Source of the DNA: Enhygromyxa salina
GTDB taxonomy: Bacteria; Myxococcota_A; Polyangia; Nannocystales; Nannocystaceae
Direction of reading: 5' to 3'
NCBI RefSeq assembly: GCF_000737335.2
Contig: NZ_JMCC02000090.1
Span: 1 to 64,000 of the forward strand
Length of the DNA: 64,000 nucleotides
Numbering within the stretch: the first letter of the stretch is position 1; every line of letters starts with the position of its first letter. The notes beneath the pieces are model-generated. The model was given only the letters and a program-made list of their open reading frames with translations. It was not told the origin of the DNA and ran no database searches. The translations under genes and the position numbers were made by a program. Below are positions 26,190 to 34,219 of this stretch, piece after piece.

Positions 26190-27182
26190 TCAGGCGTCTG
26201 GTTGCGCCGCCGCTTGCACGAGCGTCGCGGGAGCGGGCGCCTTGAGCTGCTGCTGGTGGATCCGGTCGAGCTCTTCGCGGGCCGCAGGCCGCAAGGTCAT
26301 CCACACGAAGTCGTGAAGATCCAGCAGATCCGAGGGCGCGTGGCCGAGCTCGGTGAGCTCGTTCTCCACGTGCTGGGCGACGTCGAGGTAGCGTTGGTAC
26401 GCGGTCTCGCTCGCGCGCTTGGGCGGGTTGAAGCGCGGCAGCACGATCTTGCCCTGGACCGAGAACACGCTTGGGCGCATGCACAAGTGCTTGTGCGGAG
26501 CCAGCAGCGCCAGCGGGGCGGTCAGCACCTGCCACGAGGTTGCGGGACCCTGGGCGCCGACCAGCGCCGCCTGAAACTGGCGGAGCGTGACGCTGGCGGG
26601 CGCGTTGGCGATGTCGCGGATCGTTGCCGAGAAGTCCTGAGTTGGCTTGGTCTCGCGCAGCTTGCCGACGTGGGCGCTTGGGACCAAGTCGGTCCCGGCC
26701 ACGACTTGCACGAGTGACTCGAGCACGCCGGCGTAGTCGCCATGCTCGTGCATCTCGTTGATGCGATCCGCGGCGAGCAGCTCACGGGCCTGCTTGATCG
26801 CCGGGTCCCGATGCCGCTTGAGCCGGCGGCCGCTGCCGCGATGCTTCTCGCGCCAGGCGTCGCCGGCGAAGCCCTTGGGGTAATCCTTGAGCAGCAAGAC
26901 CAGCTGATCGCCGACCGTGGGCAGGATCTCTTTCTTGCCCGATGCGCTGGCGCGAACCTTGGCGCGCAGCTCGTCGGCGGAGCCGTCGTCGGGCGTGGGC
27001 GCTGGCACCATCAGCTCGTAGAAGCCCTTCTTGAACACGCGGACTTCGCCGTCGGTGAAGCGAAACGCCCGCTTGCCATCACGCTCCCACAAGAACACGG
27101 CGACGCCCCACTTGTCCCGCTTGGAGTGGCGGTAGAGCGCGTCCTCGTCCGGGGGTTCATCGATGTTGACGGCTACTTCCAT
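26190..27182 (-). CDS. Conserved-looking protein of unknown function
   Basis: 330 residues, soluble. The N-terminal 60 residues (KWGVAVFLWERDGKRAFRF, then GEVRVFKKGFYELMVP) form a small beta domain. A basic helical middle (AWREKHRGSGRRLKRHRDPA) follows. The C-terminal 140 residues contain HKHLCMRPSVFSVQ and a final DLLDLHDFVWMTLRP, reminiscent of conserved endings seen in other uncharacterised bacterial proteins. The start ATG at 27182 is followed by MEVAVNIDEPPDEDA; upstream codons are within an apparently regulatory region. Function cannot be inferred; nucleic-acid binding is possible from the basic stretch. Confidence 0.7.
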   Translation of the reverse strand: MEVAVNIDEPPDEDALYRHSKRDKWGVAVFLWERDGKRAFRFTDGEVRVFKKGFYELMVPAPTPDDGSADELRAKVRASASGKKEILPTVGDQLVLLLKDYPKGFAGDAWREKHRGSGRRLKRHRDPAIKQARELLAADRINEMHEHGDYAGVLESLVQVVAGTDLVPSAHVGKLRETKPTQDFSATIRDIANAPASVTLRQFQAALVGAQGPATSWQVLTAPLALLAPHKHLCMRPSVFSVQGKIVLPRFNPPKRASETAYQRYLDVAQHVENELTELGHAPSDLLDLHDFVWMTLRPAAREELDRIHQQQLKAPAPATLVQAAAQPDA

Positions 27183-27589
27183 GGGGGTCCTCATTGGCTG
27201 GTTTGGTCTGGGCGCTTGGCTTCGGTGACCAACGTGGTCCCGGGCGGGTCGTGGGTGATGATGCGCTTCGCGTCGATGGCTCGTTGAAGGCCACACATTT
27301 TCGACAGCGAGCGCAAACCACATCCGTCAGCGCGGCCGCAAACATAGCTAACTTGACGAGAAAGGCAAGCTCTAGGCAGTTTGGGGCCCAAACTGGCTAT
27401 CACTGGGCACTCGCGCTAGACGCGACAATGCGGCGTGATTGGGCGGTTTGTGTGGGCTCACGGCGCCGGCCCTGGGCAAACCTTCACGCTTGGGATAGCC
27501 GCGATGCGCTAATGCCACTTCGCTGCGCGCTGCGCTTCGCCGTTTTGTGATGTGTGAGCGCGCTAGCGATGCTCGCTATGCTCACAGCG
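27183..27589. promoter_or_regulatory. Divergent regulatory region with a 19-nt palindrome and a candidate promoter
   Basis: 407 bp between divergent genes, noticeably less GC-rich than the coding DNA. CAGTTTGGGGCCCAAACTG (27377-27395) is a 9-bp perfect palindrome about one central base. On the minus strand TTGCCT (27368-27363), a 16-base spacer and TATGTT (27346-27341) form a plausible sigma-70 promoter for the gene starting at 27182. The palindrome lies just upstream of that -35 box, where an activator or repressor could bind. Confidence 0.4.
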
Positions 27590-28867
27590 ATGCCGACCCG
27601 AGCGCTGCGCTTCTACTTCGATTTTTCGTGTCCCTACGCCTACGTCGCGTCGACGCGGATCGAAGCGCTAGGGCAGCGCGTGGGCGTGGCCGTCGATCCA
27701 CGACCGATCCTGCTCGGGGGTGTGTTTCGGGCGCGGGCGACTCCGCAAGACTTGTCACAGACACTCTCGCCAGCGAAGGCGCGCCACAACTTGGCTGACA
27801 TTCACCGCCAGGCTGCGCGCGCGGGCGTGCCACTGACGATGCCCAAGGGCCACCCGATCCGCACGGTCGAGGCTCTGCGCGCGCTGCTGGTGGTTGGGCC
27901 GCCGTTCATGCCGCTCGCCCACGCGCTGTTTCGGGCCTACTGGGTCGATGGGATCGATCTGTCGAGCCGCGCCGGTCTGCATCGTGTGTTGAGCGAGGCC
28001 GGCCACGACGCCGACGCGGTGCTCGCCAAGATCAACGATCCCGCGATCAAGCAAGACCTGCGCGAGCGCACCGAGGAGGCGATCACGGCCGGCGTGTTTG
28101 GGGTCCCGACCTGTGTGATCCCGTCGCCCGCGTCGACTGATGCCAGCCCCCAGCCGGACCTATTGTTCTGGGGTGTCGACCGCCTCGAGATGGTCGAGCG
28201 TCACTTGACCGGCGCCAGCGCTGCGTCGCCGCGGTCGCCAGCTCTCGATCGACCGCACGCGCCCGTCGACGTCTACTTCGACTACGCGAGCCCGTTTGCG
28301 TACCTGGGTTGTCACCGGGCCGAGCAAGCCTTGGGTGATCACGCGCGCTGGCATCCGATGTTGCTCGGCGCGCTGTTCAAGCAGGTCGGCACCGCGAACG
28401 TCCCCCTGTTCACGCAAAACGACGCCAAGCGCCAGCACACGACCCTCGACCTTCAGCGACAGGCGGCGGCGGCCGAGGTGCCCTATCGGTTTCCAACACG
28501 ATTTCCGATGCGGACCGTGCTGGCGCTGCGGGTCACGCTGGCCGCCAAGGCGCACGAGACCGCCGCGGGGCGACGCCTGATCCACGCTTTGTTTCGGGCG
28601 TACTGGGCCGACGACCGCGACATCTCGGACCCCGCCGAGCTCGCGCGGATCTGTGACAGCCTGGGCTTCGATGGCGCCGCGTTGATCGAGGCCGCGGGCG
28701 AAGCAAGCGTCAAGCAAGCCCTGTTCGCCGAGACCGAGGCCGCGGTCGAGGCCGGCGTGTTCGGGGCGCCGACCTTCGTGGTCAAGACTCGCTCGGGGCC
28801 GGAGCTGTTTTGGGGCGCCGACCGGCTCGACCTCGCCGTCGATGCCGCGGTCGAGGCCAGGGGTTAG
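27590..28867 (+). CDS. Fusion of two HCCA-isomerase/DsbA-like (kappa-class GST) domains
   Basis: 425 residues comprising two homologous thioredoxin-fold domains in tandem. Domain 1 (about 1-200) starts RFYFDFSCPYAYV and domain 2 (about 222-425) starts DVYFDYASPFAYL; both repeat RTVEALRALL/RTVLALRVTL, HALFRAYWVDG/HALFRAYWADD, DPAIKQDL/EASVKQAL and GVFGVPT/GVFGAPT. These are features of 2-hydroxychromene-2-carboxylate isomerase, which needs glutathione and an active-site Ser. Domain 2 has that Ser (ASPF); domain 1 has Cys at the same place (SCPY). It probably handles aromatic or glutathione-linked substrates in the cytoplasm. ATG 27590 was preferred over 27554 on homology. Confidence 0.88.
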   Translation: MPTRALRFYFDFSCPYAYVASTRIEALGQRVGVAVDPRPILLGGVFRARATPQDLSQTLSPAKARHNLADIHRQAARAGVPLTMPKGHPIRTVEALRALLVVGPPFMPLAHALFRAYWVDGIDLSSRAGLHRVLSEAGHDADAVLAKINDPAIKQDLRERTEEAITAGVFGVPTCVIPSPASTDASPQPDLLFWGVDRLEMVERHLTGASAASPRSPALDRPHAPVDVYFDYASPFAYLGCHRAEQALGDHARWHPMLLGALFKQVGTANVPLFTQNDAKRQHTTLDLQRQAAAAEVPYRFPTRFPMRTVLALRVTLAAKAHETAAGRRLIHALFRAYWADDRDISDPAELARICDSLGFDGAALIEAAGEASVKQALFAETEAAVEAGVFGAPTFVVKTRSGPELFWGADRLDLAVDAAVEARG

Positions 28868-29925
28868 GCCTTCGCCCGACCCTGCAAGCCGCGCCAGTCG
28901 AGCCGCTCGATCGCCGAGTAGACGATGCGATCCCCGACGATCGACGTGAGCCCGTCGAGGATCGTCTTGGTCTCGAGCCCGCGGTTGATCGCCATCACGT
29001 GGACCGAGCGACCCAGCAGCGCGCGCGCGAGCTCGAGGTAGTTGACGCCTGCGTCGTGGACTTCGATCGAGAACAGCGTGGTGCCCCGGCGGTTGCTGCT
29101 CATCACCTCGATCAGCTGCGCGATGCCGGGATCGTGGACCTCTTGGATCATGAGGTTCCCGGCGATCGTCATGCCAAGCACGATCGCGTCACAATTGCAC
29201 GAGTCGAACAATGGCCGGTGCTTCTCGTCGAGGCACTCGGCGACGATGTAGATCTCTGGGTGGACCCGATCGATCACGCTGACGGCGGCCGCCACGATCG
29301 CGTCGCTGTCGCGGTTGCCATAGTCGGGCGACAAGACCACGGCCATTCGGCACGCCTGTGCGCGGGCGCGCGAGTAGGTCTCTATGTCGTGTGAGGAGCC
29401 ACGGACGAAGATGACGTCTTTGAGCTTGAACGGCAGCTCGTCGATCGCGTCGGTGACGATCACGATCTCGCAGGCGCCCTGCTCGGGGTCGCTGCGGATC
29501 TCGTCGATCAGCTGCATCACGCGCTGCTCGCTGGGGAAGTGGACGATGAGGATGTGGTCCTTGACCATGGCGCGGCCGAGTCCTTTTTGGGCGTTGGAGA
29601 TCGCAAGCGCGACCGCGTCGAGCACCATCCCGAAGAACAGGCTGAAGCTGGTCAGCCCAACGATGACGATGAAGACGAAGGTCCCCAGTCGGGCGCCGAG
29701 CGTGGTGGCGCTGAAGTCACCGTAGCCGATCGTGGTGATCGAGACCGCGCTATACCAAAACGCGTCGCCCCACGAGATCTCGGGATTGACGGCGCGATCG
29801 AACACGTAGAAGCACACCGCGTTGCCAACGATCGCGAGCGTGAGCAATAGCGCGATCGCGACGAAGCCGACCGAGCGACGATCACGAACCTGGCGTGCGA
29901 TTCGAACGAGGCGCAGAAGCAGCAA
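28864..29925 (-). CDS. Potassium channel with TrkA-N/RCK regulatory domains
   Basis: About 354 residues. Two transmembrane helices (FVAIALLLTLAIVGNAVCFYVF and GTFVFIVIVGLTSFSLFFGMVL) flank a pore loop with the selectivity filter TIGYGD. The cytoplasmic part has a Rossmann-type RCK domain (HILIVHFPSEQRVMQLIDEI, EIVIVTDAIDEL, VIFVRGSSHD) and a second, RCK-C-like half, as in the MthK/CASTOR-like channels that gate on ligands. The start is uncertain: TTG 29925 follows a GAGGG, whereas ATG 30006 would overlap the upstream gene by 53 bases. The 3' end overlaps the convergent isomerase gene by 4 bases. Confidence 0.88.
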   Translation of the reverse strand: MLLLRLVRIARQVRDRRSVGFVAIALLLTLAIVGNAVCFYVFDRAVNPEISWGDAFWYSAVSITTIGYGDFSATTLGARLGTFVFIVIVGLTSFSLFFGMVLDAVALAISNAQKGLGRAMVKDHILIVHFPSEQRVMQLIDEIRSDPEQGACEIVIVTDAIDELPFKLKDVIFVRGSSHDIETYSRARAQACRMAVVLSPDYGNRDSDAIVAAAVSVIDRVHPEIYIVAECLDEKHRPLFDSCNCDAIVLGMTIAGNLMIQEVHDPGIAQLIEVMSSNRRGTTLFSIEVHDAGVNYLELARALLGRSVHVMAINRGLETKTILDGLTSIVGDRIVYSAIERLDWRGLQGRAKA

Positions 29926-29953
29926 GGGCGACCCTCGGGCAAGCGTACCACTG

Positions 29954-30469
29954 TCAGCCGGCAAGCTGTAGCGCGTCAGCGCTGGCTTGGGGCTGCATGG
30001 CATCACGCGCGCGCAGCCACGGGATCATCAAGCCAAGTGGGACCGCGGTCGAGGTCAGCGCGACCGCGTTGAAGGCCACGTTGATCCACACGCCATGGGC
30101 GGAAGAGATCGCCGTGTCGACGACAACCCAGTTGAGCGTGGCGATCGCAATGGCCCACGCAGCCCAAGCCTCGCGGCGACGCAGCGGGACCGCGGTGAGG
30201 AACAACATCGCCCACGCGTAGGAGATCAGCGTGCCGCCAAACACGGCCTGAATCCACCCGCGGTAGGCCGAGACCTCGATGCCATAGTCGGCCGTGCCCC
30301 ACAGCGCGAGCGCGACGCGATCTTGGTGCCAGGCGAACAGCGGGCCGTCGAGGCCGAAGGCGACGGCGTGGCCAAGCACGACCTGCGCGGCGAAGCCAAA
30401 CAGCAGCAGCGCGTGGGCGATCCTCACGAGCTTGGGCTGGTGGGGGAGACCGGCGGAAGCGGTAGCCAT
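29954..30469 (-). CDS. Small polytopic membrane protein of unknown function
   Basis: 171 residues with four predicted helices (LLLFGFAAQVVLGHAVAF, AVFGGTLISYAWAMLFLTAVPL, AAWAIAIATLNWVVVDTAI, VAFNAVALTSTAVPLGLMIPWL). There is no signature motif that I recognise. It precedes the potassium-channel gene on the same strand with about 28 bases between them, suggesting an operon and possibly a functional link to the channel. Confidence 0.72.
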   Translation of the reverse strand: MATASAGLPHQPKLVRIAHALLLFGFAAQVVLGHAVAFGLDGPLFAWHQDRVALALWGTADYGIEVSAYRGWIQAVFGGTLISYAWAMLFLTAVPLRRREAWAAWAIAIATLNWVVVDTAISSAHGVWINVAFNAVALTSTAVPLGLMIPWLRARDAMQPQASADALQLAG

Positions 30470-30510
30470 GGTGGCCTCCAGTGTACTCGTCAGCGGCGGC
30501 GTGGCCTGCT

Positions 30511-32013
30511 ATGTCGAGACGCGTGGGGGAGCGAGCGCGGGGGGAGGGACGCGTCGGTTGGGGGGGTGCTTGGGCCGTCGCTCAGCCCGGGCGGGTGCTT
30601 GGCGTGATCGCGTTTGTGTGGCTGACCTTGGTGGTCTTGCTGCCGCTTGGCCTGCTCGTTGACGCGGCCTGGCCCTTCGAGCTGCGCGGGGTCGAGCGGG
30701 CGGCGATTGCCCGGGTGCTGCTGCGTGGTCTGGGGCTGTCGGCGATCGCGGCGATCCTGAGCGGGGCGCTTGGCCTGCTGCTCGCGCAGACGGTCACGCC
30801 CGTGGTGTTGCTGGCGCTGTTGTTGGTGAGTCGCTCGGTCGTGGCCCACGCCGTGCTGGCGCTGGGTCTGACCCCGGGTTCCCTGGCCGCCGTGGTCACG
30901 CTGATCATCGACGTCCTGCCCTTCGCGGCGCTGGTGTTGGGCTTGCGGCTGCGGACCCGACCGCTGGCGTTGATCGAGGCGGCGCGGGATCTTGGCGCGG
31001 GGCCGCTCGCGCGTGCGCGCGAGATCGAGTGGCCACACCTTCGCCCTGCGATGTTGGTGGCGTGCACGTGGGCGTTCTTGCAGGGGCTCGGGGACGAGCT
31101 CGCGTTCGAGATCGCGGGCGGCGGGCATGCCTACACGCCGGGCCTGCTGATCCGCGACGCGCTGATTCGCGAGCAGGCGCCCGCTCGGGCCGCGGTGTGT
31201 GTGGTGGTGCTGATCGCCCTGGCGCTGCCGTGCGCATGGTTGATCACCCGTGAGCTGACCGCCGCCCAGCGCAGCGACTGGCGCGAGGTCCCGGCCGCGC
31301 CCGCCTGGGTTCGGGTGGCCGGGCACAGCGTGCTCGCGCTGCTGTTGATCGCGCCCGTGGCCCTGGTGGTTGGCGAGCACCCGGTTGGGTTGGGTCCAAC
31401 GGATCGGCTGCTCGCCGGGCTGTTCGTGCGCTCGTTGGGGATCGCGGGCGTCGTCGCGGCGCTGGCCACCAGCGCGGGGTTTGGCCTGGCGCTGGCGAGC
31501 CGCCAGGTCCCCCATCCGGCGTGGATCGGCGTGGCCGTGCTCGCCCCGCTGGCGATCCCACCCAGCATCCACGGGTTGCTGACGCTCGGGGCCGGCACCG
31601 CGCTCGGCCTGGCGCCCGGGCCCACGCTGACGGTGGTGGCAATGCTCGGGCCCGCGCTGGCGCTGGGCTTCGTGACGGCGCGCCTGATGACGGTCGTGAT
31701 CCCGCGCGCGCTGATCGACGCGGCGATCGATCTGGGCGCCTCGGTGGGTGAGCGCTTGCGCTTGGTGTGGCTGCCGCTCGCGCGCCCGGCGTTGATCGTT
31801 GCGGGCGTGCTCACGCTCGCGTGGGTCTTGGGCCAAGCTGCGATCCCAGCGTTCACCTCGGGCCCAGGCGGCGACACGCTCGCGGTCGCGCTCACGATCC
31901 ACGCCCGCGCGGGCTCGATCGCCCTGGTCCGACGCTGGTCGCTGGTCCTGGTGCTGGTGCCCGTGCTCGCGGTGCTGACCGCACGCGCGCTCGCCCGTTG
32001 GAGGCCCCAGTGA
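30511..32013 (+). CDS. ABC transporter permease, two fused permease domains
   Basis: 500 residues, about twelve transmembrane helices in two homologous halves. Each half carries an EAA loop that docks the ATPase: EAARDLGAGPLARAREIEWP in the first, DAAIDLGASVGERLRLVWLP in the second. Such single-chain double permeases are typical of ThiP/FbpB-type importers, whereas spermidine/putrescine systems usually use separate PotB and PotC. The partner genes are an ATPase and a PotD-like binding protein, so import of a polyamine or similar cation is the best guess. Its stop overlaps the next start (GTGA). Confidence 0.88.
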   Translation: MSRRVGERARGEGRVGWGGAWAVAQPGRVLGVIAFVWLTLVVLLPLGLLVDAAWPFELRGVERAAIARVLLRGLGLSAIAAILSGALGLLLAQTVTPVVLLALLLVSRSVVAHAVLALGLTPGSLAAVVTLIIDVLPFAALVLGLRLRTRPLALIEAARDLGAGPLARAREIEWPHLRPAMLVACTWAFLQGLGDELAFEIAGGGHAYTPGLLIRDALIREQAPARAAVCVVVLIALALPCAWLITRELTAAQRSDWREVPAAPAWVRVAGHSVLALLLIAPVALVVGEHPVGLGPTDRLLAGLFVRSLGIAGVVAALATSAGFGLALASRQVPHPAWIGVAVLAPLAIPPSIHGLLTLGAGTALGLAPGPTLTVVAMLGPALALGFVTARLMTVVIPRALIDAAIDLGASVGERLRLVWLPLARPALIVAGVLTLAWVLGQAAIPAFTSGPGGDTLAVALTIHARAGSIALVRRWSLVLVLVPVLAVLTARALARWRPQ

Positions 32014-33023
32014 GCGCCGAGCCCAGCGTGAACCTGCGCGCCCGGGGCCTGCACAAGCGCTTCGCTGGCGCCGGTCGGGGCTCGGTCGTTGCGCTGGCCG
32101 GCGTGGATCTCGAGCTCGAGGCCGGGCGCCACGTGTGCGTGATGGGCCACTCGGGCTCGGGCAAGACCACGCTGCTGCGCGGGATCGCGGGGCTCGAACC
32201 GCTCGACGCTGGCGAGCTGTGGATCGGGGATCAGCGGGTCGACACGCTCGCCGCCGCAGCCCGGCCGACGCGGACGGTGTTCCAAGCCCCCGCTCTGTTT
32301 CCGCACCTGAGCGTGCTCGAAAACGTGACCTTCGTGGATCGGCTGGGCCGCACGAGCTCGCTTGGGCGCAGCCGCGCGGACGCTGGCGGTGTGACCGAGG
32401 CCCACGCCTTGCTCGAGCGGCTGGGCCTGGATCCCGCGGTGTTTGCAGCGCGCAACATCGACGCGCTGTCCGGCGGTGAGCGTCAGCGCGTCGCCCTGGC
32501 GCGGGCGCTGTACCGGGCGCCGCCGTGGCTGCTGCTCGACGAGCCGCTGTCCGCCCTGGATCGACCCCGCCGCGCTGCGCTGCGCCGGGCGCTGGCCGGG
32601 ATCCGCAAAGCCAAGGGCATCGGGATGTTGCACGTGACCCATCACGCCGCCGACGCCCTCGCGCTCGCCGACACCTTGGTGGTCATGAGCCGGGGTCGCG
32701 TGCTCGCCAGCGCCGCGCCCGAGCAGCTCTACGCGCGCCCGCCCGACCTCGAGACCGCGCGCCTGCTCGGCGAGCTCAGCGGCGTGCCGGATCCTGCCCG
32801 CGCCGGGTTCTTGCGACCGGAGCGCCTGCGGATCGTGGCGGGCGAGCAGGGCCGGGTTCGTGCGCGCTTGCTGGCACGCAGTTGCGTGGGTCCGCTGTGG
32901 GAGCACGAGCTCGCGGTCGAGGGGCTCGCGGCCCCGATCCTGGTCGCCCGCGCCCTCGCGTGGGAGGGTTCTGAAGCATGCGACCTCGACTGGGACGACG
33001 ACGACGTGCTGGAGCTGACATGA
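32010..33023 (+). CDS. ABC transporter ATP-binding protein (polyamine/iron/thiamine importer class)
   Basis: 337 residues from a GTG overlapping the permease stop. Motifs: Walker A GHSGSGKTT, Q-loop VFQAPALFPHLSV, signature LSGGERQRVALARAL, Walker B WLLLDEPLSALD, and switch His in HVTHHAADALALAD. After residue 235 there is a short C-terminal extension (FLRPERLRIVAG) like the TOBE-type regulatory domain of PotA/FbpC proteins. Its ATGA stop overlaps the start of the binding-protein gene, so permease, ATPase and binding protein form one coupled operon. Confidence 0.94.
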   Translation: MSAEPSVNLRARGLHKRFAGAGRGSVVALAGVDLELEAGRHVCVMGHSGSGKTTLLRGIAGLEPLDAGELWIGDQRVDTLAAAARPTRTVFQAPALFPHLSVLENVTFVDRLGRTSSLGRSRADAGGVTEAHALLERLGLDPAVFAARNIDALSGGERQRVALARALYRAPPWLLLDEPLSALDRPRRAALRRALAGIRKAKGIGMLHVTHHAADALALADTLVVMSRGRVLASAAPEQLYARPPDLETARLLGELSGVPDPARAGFLRPERLRIVAGEQGRVRARLLARSCVGPLWEHELAVEGLAAPILVARALAWEGSEACDLDWDDDDVLELT

Positions 33024-34162
33024 GTTCGCTGCCCAAGGTGAACCAGTCTACGAAGGCGTCCGCAAGCGGGCGAGAAGCCCTCGCCCGAGCTGAAAACAGC
33101 CTGTCTCGCCGGAGCTTGCTCGTTGGGGCGGGTGCGCTGGGTTTGGGACTGGGTTTGGGACTGGGTTTGACGAGCGTCGGGTGCTCGCGGACGCGCGGGC
33201 TCAGCCTCTACAACTGGGGTGACTATCTCGCCCCCGAGGTGATCGAGCGCTTTGTCCAGGCGCACCCACGCACCTCGTTGACCCAGGACTTCTACCTGTC
33301 CGAAGCCGAGATGGACGCGAAGCTGCGCGCTGGCGCTCGCTATGATCTGGTGATCCCGATCGACTATCTGCTCTCGTCGCTACAGCGCGACGGCGTCCTC
33401 TTGCAGCTGAGCGAGCTGCCCCGCGCCGTCGAGCACCTCGACCCGGCGTTCCCGGTCTGGCATGCCAGGCAAGAGCGCGGCGGCGGAGCCTACGCGGTCC
33501 CCTACCTGTGGGGCACCACGGGGATCGGCTACGACGCGGATCGCGTGGATCCACCGACGAGCTGGAACGCGCTGTTCGATCCCCGCTACGCCGGACGGAT
33601 CTCGGTGATCGACAGCAAGGGCGACGTCATGGATCAGGCCCTGCTCGCCAGCGGCCTCGGCATCAACTCGACCGACAAGCCGGCGATCCGCGAGCAGGTC
33701 TGGCCGCGCCTGCGTGAGCAAAAGCAGCTGCTGCGCGCCTACGACAGCAACCCCGCGGCCGCGCTGATCGCCGGCGACACCTGGATCGCGCAGATCGACA
33801 GCGGGGACCTGTTCCGCGCCCAGAGCCAGCGCCCCAGCCTGCGCTATGTGATCCCCGACGAGGGCGCCGCGCTGTGGATCGACTACCTGGCGATCCCAGC
33901 CAAGGCCGCGAATCCCCAGCTGGCGCTGGCTTTCATCGAGTTCCTGCTCGATCCAAAGATCGCCGCGCTCAACGCCAACACCCTGCGATTTGCCACCCCC
34001 AACGCGGCCGCGGTCGCGCAGGGGCTGATCTTGGACGCCGCGGAGCCCCAGCTCTATCCCCCGGCCGATGTGCGTCAGCGCTTGTTTGTCAGCGAGAACT
34101 GGGACGGCGGCACCAAAGACCTGGTCGACGAACTCTGGCTCGAATTGCGCTCGAGGACTTGA
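33020..34162 (+). CDS. PotD-like substrate-binding lipoprotein with an R1-derived N-terminus
   Basis: 380 residues. Residues 2-27 are encoded by dispersed repeat R1. A twin-arginine-type leader (SRRSLLVGAGALGLGL) then ends in the lipobox TSVGC (Cys 55), so export folded and lipid-anchored is likely. The mature domain opens GLSLYNWGDYLAPEVIERF and continues LTQDFYLSEAEMDAKLRAG, GTTGIGYDADRV and ALWIDYLAIPAKA, the pattern of PotD/PotF polyamine-binding proteins. The ATG overlaps the ATPase stop by 4 bases. No downstream in-frame ATG or GTG before the leader would free it of the repeat-derived segment. Confidence 0.88.
   Translation: MSSLPKVNQSTKASASGREALARAENSLSRRSLLVGAGALGLGLGLGLGLTSVGCSRTRGLSLYNWGDYLAPEVIERFVQAHPRTSLTQDFYLSEAEMDAKLRAGARYDLVIPIDYLLSSLQRDGVLLQLSELPRAVEHLDPAFPVWHARQERGGGAYAVPYLWGTTGIGYDADRVDPPTSWNALFDPRYAGRISVIDSKGDVMDQALLASGLGINSTDKPAIREQVWPRLREQKQLLRAYDSNPAAALIAGDTWIAQIDSGDLFRAQSQRPSLRYVIPDEGAALWIDYLAIPAKAANPQLALAFIEFLLDPKIAALNANTLRFATPNAAAVAQGLILDAAEPQLYPPADVRQRLFVSENWDGGTKDLVDELWLELRSRT
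33023..33100 (-). repeat. Dispersed repeat R1 inside the 5' end of the PotD-like gene
   Basis: Read on the minus strand it is the R1 element: CAGCTCGGGCGAGGGCTTCT, then CGCCCGCTTGCGGACGCC, then GGTTCACCTTGGGCAGCGAA. On the + strand it is translated in frame as SSLPKVNQS followed by ASASGREALARAE. The same peptide type occurs at the N-terminus of the Ser/Thr kinase at 49413-52307. Confidence 0.87.
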
Positions 34163-34219
34163 CCGCTCCAGACACCTCGCGCTTTGCGGGCGCCCGACTC
34201 CGGGCTACACGTGCGGGCG

